Assembly: GCF_014205795.1 (NCBI RefSeq)
Contig: NZ_JACHCN010000001.1
Location: forward strand, 487,188 to 551,187
Origin: Rhodanobacter sp. MP7CTX1
GTDB lineage: Bacteria; Pseudomonadota; Gammaproteobacteria; Xanthomonadales; Rhodanobacteraceae
DNA: 64,000 nucleotides
Direction of reading: 5' to 3'
Part shown: positions 43,620 to 51,613 of the stretch, piece by piece
Layout: the number at the start of each line of letters is the position of its first letter
How positions within the stretch are numbered: position 1 is the first letter of the stretch
Translations under genes and position numbers: made by a program
The notes under the pieces: model-generated
Databases searched by the model: none
What the model was told of the DNA's origin: nothing
Seen by the model: only the letters and a program-made list of their open reading frames with translations

Positions 43620-45703
43620 ACGCGGTCATTCAAGAAACCGAACAGCAAGCCACGCGCCGCGTGTTTCGCCGATTGCTTGCCGATGGCTACCGGGTAACGG
43701 CCGGGTATCTGTACCGCACTGCCGATGGTGAGCCGTGGTGTAGGCGTATCCGGTTCGACCATCCGAACAAGCTGAAGGAATACCGGCCGCTTCGATGGGA
43801 CGGCGCGCAGTACGTCGGCACTGAGCCGCCAAAGCCAGCGGAAGGAAAGCCCTTGTATCGGCTGCCCGAACTGCTGCCCGCCGATTCTGCGGCGCTGGTG
43901 TGGATCGTCGAGGGTGAAAAGTGCGCCGATGCGCTGGCAGCGCTGGACTTGATCGTCACGACGTCCGGCAGTATGTCGAGTGCCGGCGGTACAGACTGGA
44001 CACTCCTGCGCGGCCGTCACTGTCTGCTATGGCCCGACCACGATGCACCGGGCAGCAAGTATGCCGATGAGGTCGCGGCGATCCTGCGGGCGCTTGGTTG
44101 CACCGTCGAGGTTATCGACGTCGAAGCGCTGGACTTGCCGGACAAGAGCGACGCGGTGGACTGGCTGGCGATGCATGCCGATGCCACAGCGACGGACGTG
44201 TTGAAGCTGCCGAGGTTGGCCGCGTGCGAGGTAGCCGAACCATCCGCGCCGTCTATTTTTGCCAGCGCACCGGAGCCACTACGCCGTCCGCTATCGCCCG
44301 CGCTGGAATATCCGCTAGACGCGCTTGGCTCGCTGCTGGGCGACGCGGCAAAGCGTATCCATGCAGTTGTGCAAGCACCCGCCGGCCTATGCGGTCAATC
44401 CATCTTGGCGGCGGCATCGCTGGCCGTGCAATCGCATGCGGATGTTTCCATATCCGGCAGCGTGGAGCCGCTGAGCTTGTGGCATGTATCCATCGGCGCA
44501 TCCGGCGAACGCAAAAGCGCCGCCGATCACTGGGCACTCTCTGCGCACGTCGAGTTTGAACGCGAGCAGGCCGAAGCATGGCGGTTGGCGATGGCGGCCC
44601 ATGACGTCGACCTCGGCGCGTACAAGGCAGCGGCCCGTGCAGCGGAAAAGAAGAAAGACGCGGCGGCGATCCGCAACGCCTTGCACGATCTGGGCGCACC
44701 GCCTGATGCACCGTTGTTGCCGTGGCTGCTGCTGAGCGAGCCGACGATGGAAGGGCTGCACAAGGCGTACCAGTATGGCCGCCCAGGCATCGGTTTGTTC
44801 AACGACGATGCGGGCGACTTTCTGGGCGGTCACGCCATGAACCGGGACAATCGCACCAAGTCGGCCGCGAGCTTTTCCAAGCTGTGGGACAACGGCCGCT
44901 TTGACCGCGTGCGCGCCGGCGACGGCGCGGCGAAGTACTACGGGCGACGGTTGGCGCTGCATTTGATGGTGCAACCGATCATTGCCGAGTCGGTGTTGTC
45001 TGACGATGTGCTGACCGGGCAGGGTTTTCTCGCCCGTTGCTTGCTGGCGTGGCCTGCATCGACCATCGGCACCCGTGAATATCAGGACGTCGACCTGAGC
45101 CACGATCCCGACCTTGCACGTTACTGGGTGCGCATGCGCGACTTGCTGGCGGCAGCACCGCCATTGCAGCAAGGAACCCGCAACGAATTGCAGCCGCGCG
45201 TGCTGACTCTGGCACCGGACGCCATGGCGTACTGGATCGAGGTCAAGAACGCGATTGAACAGGCCATGCGGGGGGACTATGCCGGCATCCATGCGTGGGC
45301 GAGCAAGGGCGGCTCGCAAGTGGCGCGTATCGCGGGCGTGTTGACCATGGCAGAGAATCCCGACGCGGGCGTTATCCACTTGGATGCCATCGAACGGGCG
45401 ACGACGCTTGTCATGTATCACCTTGACGAAGCGGCGCGCATTGTCGGCACGGCCAGCGCACCGGCACCGATCAAGCATGCCGAGCTGCTGCGGGCGTGGT
45501 GCTGGGAAACTGGCCGCGTGTTGCTGTATTCCACCGACGCGCTGAACAAAGGCCCGAATGCGATACGCACCGTCGACACGTTCAACGCCGCATTGTCGGC
45601 ATTGGAAGGGGCAGGCTGGGCTGAATGGGTGGACGGGGGTGCCGTGCTGGACGGCAAGTGCCGCGCCCGCGTCTGGCGCATTCGGCCGGAGAGTGACCAA
45701 TGA
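43616..45703 (+). CDS. TOPRIM/DUF3987 replication protein
   Basis: The 695-aa protein has an N-terminal TOPRIM-like region (about 85-200, with VWIVEGEKCADAL and LLWPDHDAPGSKYADEVA holding the metal-binding Glu and Asp). The rest of the chain (about 240-690) is a DUF3987 domain, common in satellite and prophage replication modules and thought to be helicase-like; a clear Walker A is replaced by SIGASGERKSA. It is coupled to the CHC2 gene upstream and to the next gene by ATGA overlaps. Confidence 0.88.
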   Translation: MNAVIQETEQQATRRVFRRLLADGYRVTAGYLYRTADGEPWCRRIRFDHPNKLKEYRPLRWDGAQYVGTEPPKPAEGKPLYRLPELLPADSAALVWIVEGEKCADALAALDLIVTTSGSMSSAGGTDWTLLRGRHCLLWPDHDAPGSKYADEVAAILRALGCTVEVIDVEALDLPDKSDAVDWLAMHADATATDVLKLPRLAACEVAEPSAPSIFASAPEPLRRPLSPALEYPLDALGSLLGDAAKRIHAVVQAPAGLCGQSILAAASLAVQSHADVSISGSVEPLSLWHVSIGASGERKSAADHWALSAHVEFEREQAEAWRLAMAAHDVDLGAYKAAARAAEKKKDAAAIRNALHDLGAPPDAPLLPWLLLSEPTMEGLHKAYQYGRPGIGLFNDDAGDFLGGHAMNRDNRTKSAASFSKLWDNGRFDRVRAGDGAAKYYGRRLALHLMVQPIIAESVLSDDVLTGQGFLARCLLAWPASTIGTREYQDVDLSHDPDLARYWVRMRDLLAAAPPLQQGTRNELQPRVLTLAPDAMAYWIEVKNAIEQAMRGDYAGIHAWASKGGSQVARIAGVLTMAENPDAGVIHLDAIERATTLVMYHLDEAARIVGTASAPAPIKHAELLRAWCWETGRVLLYSTDALNKGPNAIRTVDTFNAALSALEGAGWAEWVDGGAVLDGKCRARVWRIRPESDQ

Positions 45704-46230
45704 ACGCACTGGCAGAATTGCGAAAACGCGCGGGCACCTCTGCGATTCCTGCGATTCAGGGGCGGCAAAGGGTGGCCGAATCGCAGGAATCGCAAGAATC
45801 GCAAGGGATGGAAGTGGAAAAATACTTTTCGCGCCCTGCGGTATCGGCATCGCTGGCACCCCTTGCCGACACCCTGAAACCGCTGCGCGCACATCTGCTG
45901 GCGCTGGCTGCTGCCGAGGGAATGGACGTCGATCACGTTCACCGGCTGCATGGTCTGGACGTTGCCGCGTGCATCGGCTTGGATGACGTCCAGCTTGCCG
46001 CCTACCTGTCGCTGCTGGCTGATACTGCCGACCGTCATGCCGGGCGTGTGCCGGCTGGCGACACGGCGGCGATCCATTGCGAAGGGTGCGGCCCGGTCTG
46101 GATACATCCCAACATTGCGGCGGTATTGCCTGTGGTCGACGGCTGGCCGCGTGCGCTGGGCTGTCCGTGGTGTTTCGTGCGCAAGGCTGGCGACTACATC
46201 CCGCGTCCCCCAGCGAGGGCGGGCGTATGA
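45700..46230 (+). CDS. Element protein with terminal zinc-ribbon-like cysteines
   Basis: The 176-aa protein has an N-terminal segment with repeated SQE units encoded by a DNA palindrome (45741-45794). A helical middle part follows, and the C-terminal region has cysteines in HCEGCGPVWIH and GCPWCFV, a likely zinc-binding pair of CxxC motifs. It overlaps its neighbours by 4 bp on both sides. The function is unknown; a DNA-binding accessory of replication is plausible. Confidence 0.7.
   Translation: MNALAELRKRAGTSAIPAIQGRQRVAESQESQESQGMEVEKYFSRPAVSASLAPLADTLKPLRAHLLALAAAEGMDVDHVHRLHGLDVAACIGLDDVQLAAYLSLLADTADRHAGRVPAGDTAAIHCEGCGPVWIHPNIAAVLPVVDGWPRALGCPWCFVRKAGDYIPRPPARAGV
45741..45794. repeat. 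Perfect 17-bp inverted repeat inside a coding region
   Basis: TGCGATTCCTGCGATTC (45741-45757) and GAATCGCAGGAATCGCA (45778-45794) are perfect complements around a 20-nt loop, and a further AGAATCGCA follows. Each arm is itself a tandem of the 9-mer unit TGCGATTCC. Confidence 0.9.
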
Positions 46231-46472
46231 CGTGGCAACCCGGTCTGCCGGTACTGACCGCCAGCGACTACGCCCAGTGGCAGGCATGGTGTAAGGCCCG
46301 CAAGCTGGAGCAGCAGCGCGAGCGTCGCCGCAAGTATCCCCGTATCGACTACTACCCGAGTAAAGCTGCGCAGGCTGCAATAGATACACGCGCCGGTTGC
46401 TTTGCCGGTGGCAATTACAGCGCCGTGATCGACGCGCTGGTGCTGGCTGGTGCTGGGAAGTTTCCGGAATAA
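46227..46472 (+). CDS. Small element protein of unknown function
   Basis: The 81-aa basic protein (MTWQPGLPVLTASDYAQWQAWCKARKLEQQRERRRKYPRIDYYP, given here in family terms as an Arg-rich helix followed by a Tyr-rich turn) overlaps the previous stop by 4 bp and is the last gene of the replication operon. The C-terminal half AALxxG-like segment NYSAVIDALVLAGAGKF resembles ribbon-helix-helix partners, but this is weak. No family was recognised. Confidence 0.6.
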   Translation: MTWQPGLPVLTASDYAQWQAWCKARKLEQQRERRRKYPRIDYYPSKAAQAAIDTRAGCFAGGNYSAVIDALVLAGAGKFPE

Positions 46473-46770
46473 AGTGCAGCAATCTGGAAAAGGCAGGTAG
46501 CGCTAGACGATGACCGCTTCCGGAGTTGTGCCACCAGTACACGAGGGCATACACGCCGGTAGCTGCGAATCATCCGCCGCACTGCTGCTAGGTTTGCCGG
46601 CCTAATAAACAAACAGGAAATAACGGGCGAGCTGCAAATGCAGGTGAATAGCAGTGAGGGGAGTTAGCCCAAAAACCCCTTTTCATGTCATGGAGTTGCG
46701 CGCCCTATCGGGATCAAAAGTCGATCCGGTTTGATTCTCGGCCGCTCAACAACGTGCTGCATGTTGAGCG
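46473..46770. other. Intergenic stretch in the element
   Basis: About 300 bp between the replication operon and the convergent minus-strand genes. No gene, hairpin or repeat was recognised. Confidence 0.4.
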
Positions 46771-47001
46771 CTAGGGGGTCAGCTGTTTCTTGGCTGGGCA
46801 CGATGAACCGCAAACCCTGAGGGCGGACGTGCACTCGTTCTGGCGTTCAATGGGAAAGATTGAAAATTTGGAAAGACATGTCGAGTAGTTGGCGCTGCAC
46901 TCTCGAACACAAGTTCCTTCCCGATCACTTAGGTCTGGGACACTGGCGCACGCAGCAAGCGTAAGGCCAAGTATGGCTGTGAGTGCGATATACCGATACA
47001 T
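46771..47001 (-). CDS. Small cysteine-rich lipoprotein in the element
   Basis: The 76-aa protein begins MYRYIALTAILGLTLAACAS, with lipobox Cys at residue 18. The mature part has six further cysteines in CVRECSANYSTC, ECTSAL, RVCGSSC, suggesting disulfides. ATG 47001 is 6 bp after AGGGGA and was preferred over ATG 47007. It is downstream of the small membrane protein gene on the minus strand. The function is unknown; cargo such as superinfection exclusion is one idea. Confidence 0.7.
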   Translation of the reverse strand: MYRYIALTAILGLTLAACASVPDLSDREGTCVRECSANYSTCLSKFSIFPIERQNECTSALRVCGSSCPAKKQLTP

Positions 47002-47066
47002 AATCATCCCCTGTAGACGATGCAAACTTCGCTGTGGAAGTGATCCGCCGGCCCACTCGTGGTGGC

Positions 47067-47366
47067 TTATGACTTGGCGGCTTGTCGCTCTTCTGTGCTG
47101 CTTAAGCCCCTGAAGTATTCCGCCTCTGCATCCTCGGATTGTCTTTCCCGATCATCCGCCGACATAGCGTCTGTATAGTCCTCTATGCAACTCAAGTGGC
47201 TGGCTATCCTTTCAAGTCTCGAATTTGCCTCTCGAAGCAGGCTACTGATCTTCCAAAGCTCCCAGAAAGCAAAAAAGATGATGATGCCTATCCAGTGCTG
47301 AGTGATGAAGTCACTCGCCCCACCGATGCCGCCGAAAACTGCCTGAAGCCACATGGGCATGCTCAT
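47067..47366 (-). CDS. Small membrane protein with coiled-coil tail in the element
   Basis: The 99-aa protein has one hydrophobic helix (about 22-42, WIGIIIFFAFWELWKI) followed by a charged helical tail (REANSRLERIASHLSC, ADDRERQSEDAEAE). Positive charges just after the helix suggest a cytoplasmic C-terminus. It is followed after 65 bp by the lipoprotein gene on the same strand and may act with it. No family was recognised. Confidence 0.6.
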   Translation of the reverse strand: MSMPMWLQAVFGGIGGASDFITQHWIGIIIFFAFWELWKISSLLREANSRLERIASHLSCIEDYTDAMSADDRERQSEDAEAEYFRGLSSTEERQAAKS

Positions 47367-47473
47367 CCCCTAGTTTCCCAACTGCCGATTCAGCGCATGT
47401 CACGTAGCGTCTCGTCGCATAACGTGACTCATAGTCCGTGGATCAATAGTCTACGGCAAGTGACTGTAAGTGG

Positions 47474-47752
47474 GTGGACATCACCTCTTACGTCGGCCCC
47501 GCATTTCGACTTCTACGTGAGCGCGCAGTGGTCAGCCAAGAAGACTTAGCCTTCCGTGCAGGGCTGGATCGTACGTATGTGAGCGGGATTGAGCGTGGCC
47601 GCCGGAATCCTTCGCTAAATTCGATGCAGCGACTTGCCGTCGAGTTGTCGGTATCGCTGGATCAAGTGTTCATCCTCGCTCGCAAGCTGGCGGAACAGGA
47701 CGAAGATTTGCCGGCGCAAAAGCGTGTACGTAAGCCGCATGCGCATAGTTGA
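47474..47752 (+). CDS. XRE-family transcriptional regulator
   Basis: The 92-aa protein is mostly a Cro/C1-type helix-turn-helix: FRLLRERAVVSQEDLAFRAGLDRTYVSGIERGRRNPSLNSMQRLA (residues about 10-55, in parts), with a short basic tail. The start is GTG 47474. It is divergent from the small membrane protein and is the last gene before the right end, where it may control the minus-strand pair or the maintenance of the element. Confidence 0.88.
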   Translation: MDITSYVGPAFRLLRERAVVSQEDLAFRAGLDRTYVSGIERGRRNPSLNSMQRLAVELSVSLDQVFILARKLAEQDEDLPAQKRVRKPHAHS

Positions 47753-47787
47753 GCCGCTGGAATGACGCATGGCATCCAGCACCTTGC

Positions 47788-47808
47788 GGGGGTAACTTTG
47801 GGGGTAAC
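47788..47808. repeat. GGGGGTAAC repeats at the right end
   Basis: Direct copies at 47788-47796 and 47800-47808, identical to the four at the left end and 62 bp from the right attachment site. Confidence 0.75.
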
Positions 47809-47869
47809 TGGTACATGTGTTTTTCTGAAACCTTTGCACCGCAAAGCTTGCGGCGATCAATTCAATAGA

Positions 47870-47884
47870 CGCCACCCCACCAAT
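47870..47884 (+). other. Right attachment site (attR) candidate
   Basis: CGCCACCCCACCAAT matches the ssrA 3' end core CGCCACCTCCACCAAT with one missing base. It lies just beyond the right GGGGGTAAC pair and before a strong terminator that may be the original ssrA terminator. Confidence 0.6.
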
Positions 47885-47886
47885 AC

Positions 47887-47918
47887 AAAGAAAGCCGGCC
47901 TCTTGGCCGGCTTTCTTT
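47887..47918. terminator. Strong bidirectional terminator beyond attR
   Basis: AAAGAAAGCCGGCC-tctt-GGCCGGCTTTCTTTT, a 14-bp stem with A and T tails on both sides. It can end the minus-strand receiver gene and was probably the ssrA terminator before insertion. Confidence 0.92.
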
Positions 47919-47936
47919 TGGACGTCTGTAAATGGA

Positions 47937-48347
47937 TCAGAGCACTTGGTCCCACGAACGGACAGACATCAGTTGTTGTGCTCGGCTCACTGCGTCTTTC
48001 AAAGCCGGCAATCCAAAGGGCTTTTGCAGGTAGGGCGCGTGTTGCGGGAGAGGGTTGGGTGCTTCATGCGATGCAACGACGTGAGCGACGTCATTTGCAT
48101 TCAGAGCGTCGAGCACGGGTTCCGTCGACTGGCCGCGGACTTTGGCCTCAACGACTGCAATATCGACATCGTGTTCATCTACCGCTTTCAAAGCCGCCTT
48201 CACTGAGGTGACGCATTCAACCGATTCGCAGCCCATTGCCGTTAGACCGTCGGCGATCGTTTCGGCAACAAGCTTGTTGTCCTCCACGACGAGAGCGGAA
48301 TGGGGAGGCTCATCGCCGCTACCCGCCGGCAGAATTACGGTGTTCAT
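47937..48347 (-). CDS. Stand-alone receiver-domain protein with Glu at the phospho-acceptor site
   Basis: The 136-aa protein is a single CheY-like receiver: acidic pair in VVEDN (E22, D23), a Ser in VVAS, and the conserved Lys in QKPF. The position expected to hold the phosphorylated Asp is E67 (DIAVVEAKVRG). Glu there often mimics the phosphorylated state. No output domain is present. The start MNTVILPAG at 48347 was preferred over a longer frame with unrelated sequence. It is host DNA, just right of the element. Confidence 0.82.
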   Translation of the reverse strand: MNTVILPAGSGDEPPHSALVVEDNKLVAETIADGLTAMGCESVECVTSVKAALKAVDEHDVDIAVVEAKVRGQSTEPVLDALNANDVAHVVASHEAPNPLPQHAPYLQKPFGLPALKDAVSRAQQLMSVRSWDQVL

Positions 48348-48649
48348 AGAGGCGTTTGCCGAACAGGTTGGTGAATTTCGCGTCAAAGCTATTGTATCAG
48401 CCTGATATGAACCATGGCGGTGCGCCCAGCGTATCGCGCGTACTCGCAGGCAAGCATCTGATTGGCAGGCATATTTTGAGCCCACTCCCACAATTCCTGA
48501 ATGGCGAAACTGTTGCGGGAAAAGGCTTCCCCGGGTCAGTTCAATTGGCGCCACCCCATACGAAAAGTCTGTAAAGATTTTCCCGCACGGTGATCTGTAT
48601 CGATGCCCCGGTGTTACTGAGCCTGGGCTGCAGGCTTTGCCTCAAAAAA
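48348..48649. other. Intergenic region
   Basis: About 300 bp between two minus-strand genes; no convincing gene or hairpin. Confidence 0.4.
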
Positions 48650-49411
48650 CTACGGGCCGAGGTGTTGCAGCGCCTCGCGCATCGGCGCCACTGAAATCTT
48701 GATGACGCCGTCGAGCGGCGTGTCCATCTCAAGGATCAGGAAGATCGCGCCGGATGCCGACAGTGCACACAACAGGAAGAAGAAAATCACGGTGCCGTTG
48801 TGAGGGGCGAAGAGCCCGAACGTTCCGAAGATGATTGATAGCCAAAAGATAAGCACGACCAGAAGTGGCATCGGAATCGACCCTCTCTTCTGCATCAGCG
48901 CCAGCCACCGCGCCGCGAAAACATCGTCAGAAATCTGCAGCGCGCGGGTCTGCAGCTGCGCCTGCGCAGTGGTTGAAGGTGAGAGTTGCGCCAGCTCGCC
49001 CTCAAAGACTTTGATTTGACCTACCGCGGAGGCGCTATCGAGCTTCGCCAGTTTCGCCGAATCACTGGAACCCAGCAGGTCGATCCACGTCGAGTAATTG
49101 TGCTTGAGCTGCACGCGCAGGTCCTGTGTTTGCGGCCCGTACTGCTCTAGCGTGCCATCAAGGCGGATAATGTTGACGGCGTTGCGCACGAGATCGCTGT
49201 TGACCGTATCGAATGAACCTTTCGCGGATGAAATCAATAGTCCAAGAACGAGTGCGGCAATCGTGGCGATAAGACCGGTAGCGAGTTTGATGGCATTGAT
49301 GGAGTCTTCGCTGAAATGATGTTCGGGCAGCCATTTGTGAAAAAAGAGACCAACGACCGCACTTCCGAATACGCACGCGAACACGATCAGGGAAATTACC
49401 AGGTGCATCAT
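48650..49411 (-). CDS. DUF4239 (bestrophin-like) membrane protein
   Basis: The 253-aa protein has N-terminal helices (about 1-28 and 45-65), a soluble helical middle (about 70-175) and two C-terminal helices (LLVVLIFWLSIIFGTFGLF, FFFLLCALSASGAIFLILEM). This is the pattern of the DUF4239/bestrophin-like family, of unknown function. ATG 49411 has CGGAG 7 bp upstream; an ATG at 49408 is adjacent. Confidence 0.8.
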   Translation of the reverse strand: MMHLVISLIVFACVFGSAVVGLFFHKWLPEHHFSEDSINAIKLATGLIATIAALVLGLLISSAKGSFDTVNSDLVRNAVNIIRLDGTLEQYGPQTQDLRVQLKHNYSTWIDLLGSSDSAKLAKLDSASAVGQIKVFEGELAQLSPSTTAQAQLQTRALQISDDVFAARWLALMQKRGSIPMPLLVVLIFWLSIIFGTFGLFAPHNGTVIFFFLLCALSASGAIFLILEMDTPLDGVIKISVAPMREALQHLGP

Positions 49412-49444
49412 GAGCAATCTCCGCCAATGGAAGGAGCAGACGCT

Positions 49445-49460
49445 TCATAACTGGTTATGA
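49445..49460. promoter_or_regulatory. Palindrome upstream of the DUF4239 gene
   Basis: TCATAAC-TG-GTTATGA, a perfect 7-bp inverted repeat 34 bp upstream of the ATG. A further CATAAC occurs near 49520. It may be an operator for the DUF4239 gene. Confidence 0.4.
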
Positions 49461-49867
49461 GCAGCCAAATCTCTCGCGGCATCTGTCCAGCTCTTCGGTT
49501 CGTGTCCGTTGACTTTTTATCATAACCGTGCAAAAAGAGCGCAGCTCATGATTCTGCCCATGGCTCATCGCCACCGCAGGTCATGAACCTCATCGCGGCT
49601 CGCTGGGGAGCGACGCTAGTGATTCGAAAACGCTAGGCATTTTGCATGCAGCTTTGCTGATAGTTGGCCGCACTGATGTCATTCGGACGCGGGAAAAAAG
49701 TCTCACTTGCGACATTCGAGATAATGCACATTGACGCTGACGGGGACCGGCTCTGAATCGTCGATGCTTGAGCCAGGGAAGGGGATATCCGCGGCACTGA
49801 AGCCTGGATCTTCAAGCTTGACCAAGTTTCTACCAAGCACCCATCTTTCCATGTGTCCCATAAGTCC
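49461..49867. other. Intergenic region between divergent DUF4239 and antiporter genes
   Basis: About 400 bp with no convincing gene. Confidence 0.4.
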
Positions 49868-50980
49868 ATGAATGCAAAATTCTTTCCGTCCCTGCTGACG
49901 CGTGAATGGTTCCTCGCCGTAAGTGTGGCGACGAGTGTGATTTTTCTGATCTCTGGGCACTCACTGCTCAGCCGTCTGGACGTCCTGTGGCGGCTGGGAT
50001 TTGTCTTCGCCTGGCTGTTCCTGGTCATTCTTGGTTCGGCGCTCGCCGTTGTGCGCCATGCCGACCAACTTGCCCGTCGTCTCGGGGAGCCCTACGGCAC
50101 GCTCATCCTTACCCTATCGATCACTTCGATCGAGGTGGTGAGCATTTCAGCAATCATGCTGCACGGAGCCAACAATCCGACGCTCGCTCGCGACACGCTG
50201 TTTGCGGTCACCATGATTGTTCTCAACGGCATGGTTGGCCTGTCACTTTTGATGGGTGGGTGGCGTCATCGCGAGCAGCAGTACAACTTGCAAGGTGCCA
50301 ATGCTTATCTGGGTGTGATCATTCCGCTGGGCATCCTTGCGCTGGTGCTGCCGAACTTCACGGTAACCACGCCGGGTCCCATCCTTTCGTTCGCTCAGGA
50401 AATGTTCCTTGCCATCATTGCCTTCGGGCTCTACATCGCTTTCCTGGCATTGCAGACTCGCCGCCACCGCGCCTTCTTCAGGTCCGACGAAGAAGGTGAT
50501 TCCAATGCGGATGCCGGCGGCGGTGGGAAAGGCATCATGCGGCACGCGCTTTTGCTGGCGGCGTACATGGTGCCGGTCATTTATCTTGCGGAGCAGTTGG
50601 CTCCGCCCGTCGACTACGTGGTGGAGACCATGAATGCGCCGGCCGCATTGGCAGGGTTGACCATGGCCATCCTGGTTGCGACGCCCGAAGCCATCGGGGC
50701 CGTGCGGGCCGCCGGCGAAAACCATCTGCAACGATCCGTCAATATTTTCTTGGGATCGGTTCTATCGACGACGGGTCTGACGATTCCGGCCATTCTTGTC
50801 GTAAGCAACCTTACGGATCACCCGGTGATGTTGGGACTGCAGCACACCGACCTTCTGCTCTTCGTGCTGACACTCGCGCTTTGCATGGTGACGTTTTCCA
50901 GCGGACGCACCCATGTTCTTCAGGGTCTGGTGCACCTTATCCTGTTTGTGTCGTATCTGTTTTTCATCTTCGTTGGATAG
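49868..50980 (+). CDS. chaA: Calcium/sodium:proton antiporter, ChaA family
   Basis: The 370-aa inner-membrane protein has about ten helices and the two CaCA alpha-repeats, here TLSITSIEVVSISAIMLHG (about 75-95) and MAILVATPEAIGAVRAAGENHLQRSVNIFLGSVLSTTGL (about 260-300, in parts), with the ion-coordinating Glu in each. ChaA exports Ca, Na or K in exchange for protons. ATG 49868 was preferred over GTG 49853. No acidic domain typical of E. coli ChaA was examined further. Confidence 0.88.
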   Translation: MNAKFFPSLLTREWFLAVSVATSVIFLISGHSLLSRLDVLWRLGFVFAWLFLVILGSALAVVRHADQLARRLGEPYGTLILTLSITSIEVVSISAIMLHGANNPTLARDTLFAVTMIVLNGMVGLSLLMGGWRHREQQYNLQGANAYLGVIIPLGILALVLPNFTVTTPGPILSFAQEMFLAIIAFGLYIAFLALQTRRHRAFFRSDEEGDSNADAGGGGKGIMRHALLLAAYMVPVIYLAEQLAPPVDYVVETMNAPAALAGLTMAILVATPEAIGAVRAAGENHLQRSVNIFLGSVLSTTGLTIPAILVVSNLTDHPVMLGLQHTDLLLFVLTLALCMVTFSSGRTHVLQGLVHLILFVSYLFFIFVG

Positions 50981-51039
50981 TCACGGCGTCAGGTCTGCGC
51001 CTGATTTGGCCATCTATCTCGCGAACGGAATGTGCCGGC

Positions 51040-51531
51040 TCAGACGGCCCTATTGTGCGAACGCATGGTGCGCTGCTTTTCGATTTGCCAGTCGCGCTGT
51101 TTTTCGGTGTCGCGCTTGTCGTGTTCCTGCTTGCCGCGGGCCAGGCCGATCTCGACCTTGACCTTGTTGCCCTTCCAGTACATCGCGGTGGGCACCAGGG
51201 TGTAGCCCTTGCGCTCGACGGCGCCCACCAGCTGATCGATTTCCTTACGATGAAGCAGCAGCTTGCGCGTACGGCGGTCTTCGGCAATGACGTGAGTGGA
51301 CGCGCTGATCAGTGGCGGAATGGAAGTGCCGACCAGGAAAATTTCATTGTTCCTGACGATCGCATAACCATCACCGAAGTTGATCCTGCCGGCGCGCAGT
51401 GCCTTCAGCTCCCAGCCCTGCAGCGCAACGCCGCATTCGTAACGCTGGTCGATGTGATACTCGAAGCGGGAGCGCTTGTTGAGCGCAATAGTGCCGCCGC
51501 CCTTGTTGTCTTTGTCCTTCGCCTTGGCCAT
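51040..51531 (-). CDS. smpB: SsrA-binding protein SmpB
   Basis: SmpB binds the tRNA-like part of tmRNA and brings it to stalled ribosomes. The 163-aa protein has the OB-fold core: NKRSRFEYHIDQRYECGVALQGWELKALRAG (in parts) and GLARGKQEHDKR near the C-terminal helix that enters the mRNA channel. Its partner ssrA lies 10 kb to the left with the element between. It is divergent from ratA. Confidence 0.97.
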   Translation of the reverse strand: MAKAKDKDNKGGGTIALNKRSRFEYHIDQRYECGVALQGWELKALRAGRINFGDGYAIVRNNEIFLVGTSIPPLISASTHVIAEDRRTRKLLLHRKEIDQLVGAVERKGYTLVPTAMYWKGNKVKVEIGLARGKQEHDKRDTEKQRDWQIEKQRTMRSHNRAV

Positions 51532-51613
51532 GTCCGTTAAACTCGGGCTCTATTGCCCTGATGCCGGCTTGACCGCATTCGGGCCGAACCAAGCGTGATG
51601 TGAAGAGGCTGCC

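Noticed and set aside
45741..45794. CRISPR array
   Set aside because: The repeated units are contiguous and palindromic, without spacers; no cas genes are present anywhere in the window.
44387..45892. A 501-codon minus-strand frame in the ssrA element
   Set aside because: It is opposite the TOPRIM/DUF3987 gene, whose frame is supported by motifs and ATGA overlaps on both sides.
46771..47366. Reading the membrane protein plus lipoprotein as a phage spanin pair (Rz/Rz1)
   Set aside because: The genes do not overlap, the lipoprotein is Cys-rich rather than Pro-rich, and charge placement suggests the helical tail is cytoplasmic, whereas an inner-membrane spanin tail is periplasmic.
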